From: Anaspis maculata
Lineage: Eukaryota > Arthropoda > Insecta > Coleoptera > Scraptiidae
DNA length: 64,000 nucleotides
Direction: 5' to 3'
NCBI GenBank assembly: GCA_949128115.1
Contig: OX421965.1
Location: 59,886,012-59,950,011 of the forward strand
The translations under genes and the position numbers were made by a program. The notes beneath the pieces are model-generated. The model searched no databases. It was not told the origin of the DNA and worked only from the letters and a program-made list of their open reading frames with translations. Shown piece after piece: positions 62,590 to 64,000 of this stretch. How positions within the stretch are numbered: the stretch's first letter is position 1; every line of letters begins with the position of its first letter.

Positions 62590-64000
62590 TTTTGTACATA
62601 GATAGCCCTTTACTATGTGAGCATTACCAATTCTATGACTATACGCCATGGATGTCTATACGCACAATAAAAGATCTTATAGGTCGCAGTGCAGAAAGGA
62701 TCCTCCAAGTCCAAACGACCACCTCTAATCTACAACCACATGTTGCATGTTGGCCTTCACTTAACATCCACTCAACAATAATTGTTATATTTTGTGTTCT
62801 CTTATCTTTTTGCACTGCAACTATGGAAGGAAAGCAAGGTTGCAACCGCTATCCAATAAACAAAATTTGTGAAGAAGACAGAACTTATCATCATATTGTT
62901 ACGAGCGGCGATCCCGTACATATTGGTAAACACTCGATCTTTCTGGATCCTTCCATCCATTAGATCGCAGTGTAGAAGTCTGGAGCGATCTGCTGCATTC
63001 CAGAGCGTTCGTGTATGTGAAACTAAAGGGAGACTTCAATGCTCGATCGAGAAAGATCTGTCCATTTTGGCGGAGGCGCCGCTCCAGAACCCGGTAGAAT
63101 TATACGGGTAACGTGTGTGATTATTCAGGAATGTTCTAGAAATCGCATATGCCGGGCCTCTCTGGAATTTGCTGGAAGTAGACAGAAAGTTTGGGAACAC
63201 TATTCGGGGGCCTTATACAGGGTGCTGCATGAGGAAACCGACATAGCTTAAGGGTAGGTCCAGTTTTTCTAGGGAAACTAGGATCTCGCTTTGAAATTTT
63301 TCTATCCCTCTTCGTTTTGATGTTACAGGGTGAATCATGTATTATGTCGAAGTTTTTGATGAGCTATATCTTCCGAATGGCTTATTGGATTGGACTGAAA
63401 TTTGATAGGTATGATCTCCTAATGATAGCTAATACATTGCACCATAAAGTTTTCAAAAGTTTCAGGGCCGGACTGATTTTTTTAATTTTCAAAGTTTTTG
63501 TTAAAAAAGTCATATCTTCCTATGTTTTTTTGAAAAACCAGTATCAGATTCAGAAACACCAGAAAAAATGCTACAAGGAACATCCTTCAATTTCTTCGGC
63601 ACACCCAAAATCTTCCCAGAAAAAAAATATCTTTTAAGATTTGGGTCGGCTGCGATCTAGTGAAAATCAGTCAAGCACGCATTCTTTCACGGATCTTAGA
63701 GATGTTCATCCTCTAATTCAATGCTGTCATGGTTTTTTCCACTTTCCCACATTAGTATCACTTGGTACGACAAAAAAGACAAAAGTCCAGGACCGGAATC
63801 AAGTCTAGAGAACATTATTTCTAAAAATCCGATTTTTCAGTATTTAGTAGGGAAATTACAGCACAAAGTTATGGTGAAGTGGCTGAAAAATGCTCTTTTG
63901 TCTGCATTTGGAACTTTAGGTCACTTTAGAAAACAGCTAAACAAAGGACCTCGCACATTCCTTGTGGGATTTGGCTCAAACTTTAATATGTTAAAGCCCT
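62590..64000. other. No gene recognised at the right end
   Basis: Short plus-strand ORFs (for example 62592-62963, 123 aa) show no domain. The stretch 63225-63700 has phrases such as TACAGGGTG and ATCTTCCGAATGGC that look like a dispersed repeat, but I found no second copy in this window. Confidence 0.3.

Overview
The window looks like a chromosome segment from an insect. The genes are split by introns of about 54-72 bp, intergenic DNA is dense with nested transposons, and the only clear protein family is the insect-type chitin-binding Peritrophin-A domain (CBM14). A beetle is a plausible guess, but I cannot support an order. I see no bacterial, CRISPR or operon-like structure.

The genes form a cluster of five, all on the minus strand and all apparently secreted: (1) a 180-aa protein with one CBM14 (14484-15084); (2) a 2,715-aa mucin with eleven CBM14 domains around a roughly 1,850-residue Ser/Thr-rich core (18824-27085, three exons); (3) a 145-aa protein with two CBM14 domains (29832-30341); (4) a giant mucin of about 4,917 aa (32562 to about 47369) with an N-terminal six-cysteine module, 120 tandem copies of a 38-residue Thr/Ser/Glu unit, and three C-terminal CBM14 domains; (5) an 87-aa secreted protein (62110-62434) that is a free-standing version of the six-cysteine module of gene 4. 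At least three of the genes, and probably all five, have a phase-0 intron that splits the signal peptide, which suggests common descent. The likely shared role (inference) is building or lining a chitin-containing extracellular matrix such as the peritrophic matrix, with CBM14 domains anchoring to chitin and the O-glycosylated cores forming a hydrated gel.

The giant mucin is broken into four reading frames by three single-base changes inside the array, all in homopolymers. Correcting them gives an exact multiple of three and exactly 120 x 114 bp, so they are probably assembly errors.

Region by region: 1-14.3 kb is transposon debris with long inverted repeats, hAT-type elements with 8-bp target duplications, a 262-bp tandem repeat and a tRNA-derived SINE. 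14.5-15.1 kb is gene 1. 15.4-18.1 kb holds an internally deleted Ty3/Gypsy element and a Harbinger-type MITE. 18.8-47.4 kb is the core mucin cluster, interrupted by small MITEs at 30.5-32.3 kb. 47.4-62 kb is again nested transposons: foldback elements, hAT and MITE families, and decayed non-LTR reverse transcriptases. 62.1-62.4 kb is gene 5. 62.5-64 kb has no gene I recognise.
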